From Candidatus Woesearchaeota archaeon (GTDB lineage: Archaea; Nanobdellota; Nanobdellia; Woesearchaeales; WAPJ01), in assembly GCA_015519985.1 (NCBI GenBank), contig WIAN01000048.1:1-15787 (forward strand): a stretch of DNA of 15,787 nt, read 5' to 3'. The notes below the pieces were generated by a model. That model saw only the letters and a list, made by a program, of their open reading frames with translations. It searched no databases and was not told the origin of the DNA. Shown piece after piece: positions 13,786-15,787 of the stretch. How positions within the stretch are numbered: position 1 is the first letter of the stretch; the number at the start of each line of letters is the position of its first letter. The position numbers and the translations under genes are program-made.

Positions 13786-15054
13786 TTATTTTTTTTCAAA
13801 TTTGAAACTTCTAAATTCTCCTTTATTTGTTATTAGTGCTAAAATTTTTTCTTCTTCTATAATATTCATTCCTATTATCATTCCATTTACTTCTTTTTTG
13901 AATAATAATTTTGCAAAATAACTTTCTTCTTCTATTGAATTGTTTTGTTGTATTATTCCTGCTGTTCCTGAAAAAAAAGTTGGAACAAAATCAGGATCTG
14001 GACTGAAACAATAAAGTTTATTATCATAGCTTCCTACAAAAATTTCTTTGTATAAATCGTCATCCACATCTAAAACCATTGGTTTTGCAGCAACCCAAAA
14101 ATCTGTTTCATAATCCCATATTTCATTCCCATATGAGTTTAAAACATAAACTTTATCATCACAACTTCCAAATATTATTTCTTTTATGTCATCATTATTT
14201 ACATCTTCTATGAATGCTTCGCTTAATATTCTTCCTTCTGTTTTAAACTTCCATGTTAATTCTCCTTCTAAATTTATACAATAAAAGTTTTTATCTGTAC
14301 TTCCAAATAATATATAATAATTTCCGTCAAATTTTCCTATTGCAGGTTTTGCTATTATTGACTTTTCTGTTTTAAACTCCCAATTTTTTTTTATTGTTTT
14401 TTTATCAATATTTATTTCAAAAGAATATAAATTTCCATCTTCTCCTCCTATAAATAATGTGTTTTTTTCTATAAAATATTTTGGTTGTGAAAATATTTTT
14501 GTGTTTAAATTAAACTTTATAATTTCTTTTCCATTTTCATCCAATAATAATACATAACCAGAATTTGTAGTTATGAAAAAATAAATTTTGTTTTTATATT
14601 CAAAAAATTCTTCTGTATGATTAAAAGAATCGTCAAATTCGTACAACAATTTTTTTACTTTTCCTATTTTTCCTTTTAAAATTTTGTCTTCTAACTTGTA
14701 TATTGTTCCATTTTTTAAAATTATTATTTCAAATTCTTTATTGTTTTTTTCGTTCTTTGTTTTTTTATTATTTTTTTTCTTTTTATAATATCCTACAATG
14801 TTCGAAGAAAATTCTTGGTCTAAAAATAATTCTTTTAAATTTATAGTTTTACTTTCTTTTATTTTTAATATTTCAAAATCTTCTTTTAAAGCTTCTATTT
14901 TAGAAAATATTAAAGGTATTTTTATTAATTCTCCTTCTTTAGTTCCTACTATTGCATTGTATTTTTTTTCATCTTTGTAAAATATCGGTCCTAAAGTTAA
15001 ATTTTTTTTAGTATTTATATTACAATAATATACATCTACATTCTTTAAAGTCAT
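13786..15054 (-). CDS. Beta-propeller (PQQ/FG-GAP-like repeat) protein, probably cytoplasmic
   Basis: A 422-residue protein if started at ATG 15054; an in-frame TTG at 15069 would add five residues and I find nothing to favour it. Repeats of a propeller type are visible: VGTKEGELIKI near 36, TTNSGYVLLLDENGKEI near 163, GGEDGNLYSF near 203, GSTDKNFYCINLEGELTW near 251, GSCDDKVYVLNSYGNEIW near 296, GSYDNKLYCFSPD near 341, and TNKGEFRSF at the end. This fits a ring of about seven blades. Asp-rich EDVNNDDIKEIIFG and LDVDDDLYKEIFVG resemble FG-GAP calcium-type loops. A Lys/Asn-rich insert (about 90-107, KKKKNNKKTKNEKNN) breaks one blade. No signal peptide or membrane helix is seen, although this repeat type is often extracellular. 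No enzyme motif is recognised, so a scaffold or ligand-binding role is likely. It is the first gene of the minus-strand group, upstream of the KaiC-like ATPase. Confidence 0.8.
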   Translation of the reverse strand: MTLKNVDVYYCNINTKKNLTLGPIFYKDEKKYNAIVGTKEGELIKIPLIFSKIEALKEDFEILKIKESKTINLKELFLDQEFSSNIVGYYKKKKNNKKTKNEKNNKEFEIIILKNGTIYKLEDKILKGKIGKVKKLLYEFDDSFNHTEEFFEYKNKIYFFITTNSGYVLLLDENGKEIIKFNLNTKIFSQPKYFIEKNTLFIGGEDGNLYSFEINIDKKTIKKNWEFKTEKSIIAKPAIGKFDGNYYILFGSTDKNFYCINLEGELTWKFKTEGRILSEAFIEDVNNDDIKEIIFGSCDDKVYVLNSYGNEIWDYETDFWVAAKPMVLDVDDDLYKEIFVGSYDNKLYCFSPDPDFVPTFFSGTAGIIQQNNSIEEESYFAKLLFKKEVNGMIIGMNIIEEEKILALITNKGEFRSFKFEKK

Positions 15055-15146
15055 ATTGTTTTTAAACAAATTTTACTTTTAATAAGTTTGTATTAATTTT
15101 TAAGTAATTATAAAAGATTAAAATAAAAAAATGTTAAAATCTTTTT
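15055..15146 (+). promoter_or_regulatory. Divergent promoter region between the propeller and membrane-protein genes
   Basis: 92 bases, no gene. On the minus strand a TATA-like TTATTAAAA (about 15076-15087) lies about 26-30 bases ahead of the ATG at 15054. On the plus strand ATTATAAAA (about 15107-15115) lies some 35 bases ahead of the ATG at 15147, implying a leader of about 10 bases. Both are by-eye calls. Confidence 0.35.
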
Positions 15147-15787
15147 ATGCCTTATTTTCCTAAAAGATCTAAAAGAAAAAATATAGATAATAATATTAGT
15201 AAAGATATGAATATTGATGAGAATAGTAAAAGTGACAATAGTATTGATATTTCTGTTGATGTTAATTTTGATGAAAATAATGAAGATCATCTAGAAAAAA
15301 TTTCTTCTTTTAAAAAAACTTTAGATTCTCATCATACAATACAAAATGCTAAAAAAGAATTGTATGAAAAACACAATAATGCTTTTGTAAAAAAAACTCT
15401 TAAAGATTTTGATAAAAAAGCTGTATTGCAAAAAAATATTTTTGTTAAAAGAAACAACTATTATTTTTCTATAAAAAATTTTTTAGACGATTTTTCTTTT
15501 GGTTTAGCAAACATACAATTTTTAAACATAACTTTATATTTATTATTGCCTTCTTATTTTTTTATTGGTTTAATTTTAAGTTTGAAAACTTTCATAAAAA
15601 CTTTTTTTGAAAACAATTATGGTTTTTTTTCTTCTGCTTTTGAAAAAGAAAAATTTAAAACTTATATTTATGGAAATATTATTGGTTTTTCTCTAATATT
15701 TTTAGGAATAGCAGCAACTTTTAAATTAAAATTATTGTATATTTTAATGTTTTTTTTAATAGGAGTTTTTTCTACTTTGTATATTAA
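15147..15787 (+). CDS. Multi-pass membrane protein, 3'-truncated by the window edge
   Basis: 213 codons are visible from ATG 15147 and the frame stays open to the window end. The first 110 residues are polar, basic at the start (MPYFPKRSKRKN) then Asn/Asp/Ser-rich, and should lie in the cytoplasm. Hydrophobic segments follow at about 119-146 (through YLLLPSYFFIGLILSL), 175-193 (IIGFSLIFLGIAATF) and 195-213. This spacing suits a transporter-type protein, possibly of the MFS-like kind, but no signature motif is seen and only part of the protein is present. The lead-in FLDDFSFGLANIQFLNITLYLLLPSYFF is distinctive and could be searched. Unknown function. Confidence 0.7.
   Translation, partial: MPYFPKRSKRKNIDNNISKDMNIDENSKSDNSIDISVDVNFDENNEDHLEKISSFKKTLDSHHTIQNAKKELYEKHNNAFVKKTLKDFDKKAVLQKNIFVKRNNYYFSIKNFLDDFSFGLANIQFLNITLYLLLPSYFFIGLILSLKTFIKTFFENNYGFFSSAFEKEKFKTYIYGNIIGFSLIFLGIAATFKLKLLYILMFFLIGVFSTLYI

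Noticed and set aside
13259..13836. Plus-strand frames opposite the KaiC-like gene and the gap after it
   Set aside because: Antisense shadows, Phe/Ile/Tyr-rich, with no start signal; the KaiC-like Shine-Dalgarno fixes the minus strand.
14798..14980. Plus-strand frame opposite the propeller gene
   Set aside because: Antisense to a repeat-rich coding gene; no supporting motif.
15108..15290. Minus-strand frame across the start of the membrane-protein gene
   Set aside because: Lies opposite the polar N-terminal tail of the open plus-strand frame; Ile/Asn/Phe-rich shadow without start signal.
1..15787. tRNA, rRNA, CRISPR array, IS element or prophage attachment site
   Set aside because: No GC-rich cloverleaf-like segment, no regularly spaced repeat-spacer array, no transposase motif and no long terminal inverted repeats were seen.

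Overview
The window is very AT-rich (by eye roughly a fifth to a quarter G+C; not computed). Leu is mostly TTA and Arg almost always AGA, and proteins are rich in Asn, Lys, Phe and Ile. The information-processing genes are archaeal in type: a ZPR1 zinc-finger protein, an NFACT-R (DUF814) protein, a KaiC/RAD55-like ATPase and a YprB-like RNase H-fold nuclease. TATA-like boxes sit about 22-27 bases ahead of many starts. Together with proteins beginning in a (K/T)AQVT(L/F)F hydrophobic leader, this suggests a DPANN archaeon (Nanoarchaeota/Woesearchaeota/Pacearchaeota type). The exact lineage cannot be read from the sequence.

Layout. 1-471 (+): 3' part of a DEDD nuclease gene. 439-750 (-): a small two-helix membrane protein whose end overlaps the nuclease end. 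869-11207 (+): five consecutive genes for envelope or secreted proteins, about 10.3 kb. 11310-11945 (+): ZPR1-like protein. 11962-15054 (-): three genes, in transcription order a beta-propeller protein, a KaiC-like ATPase and an NFACT-R protein. 15147 to the window end (+): start of a multi-pass membrane protein, cut by the edge.

The main point of interest is the five-gene envelope block. It holds two large paralogues with class III (pilin/archaellin-like) N-termini (869-3019 and 7031-8809). They share a Cys/GGY/Cys region near the N-terminus and a Cys + CGxxxC + LPxC region further on. Between and after them are three proteins with ordinary signal peptides: a 978-residue protein with Ig-like repeats and a Cys-containing helical C-terminus, a 320-residue protein with a Ser/Gly/Asn linker, and a 783-residue protein with about 30 cysteines. 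The first two genes overlap by 4 bases. The others are separated by 42-76 bases, some with candidate promoters of their own. The arrangement fits a co-made cell-surface or secreted assembly, but its function is unknown and no homology search was possible.

No rRNA, tRNA, CRISPR array, insertion sequence or attachment site was seen. Every stretch between genes is shorter than about 110 bases and contains only promoter-like, terminator-like or AT-rich sequence.
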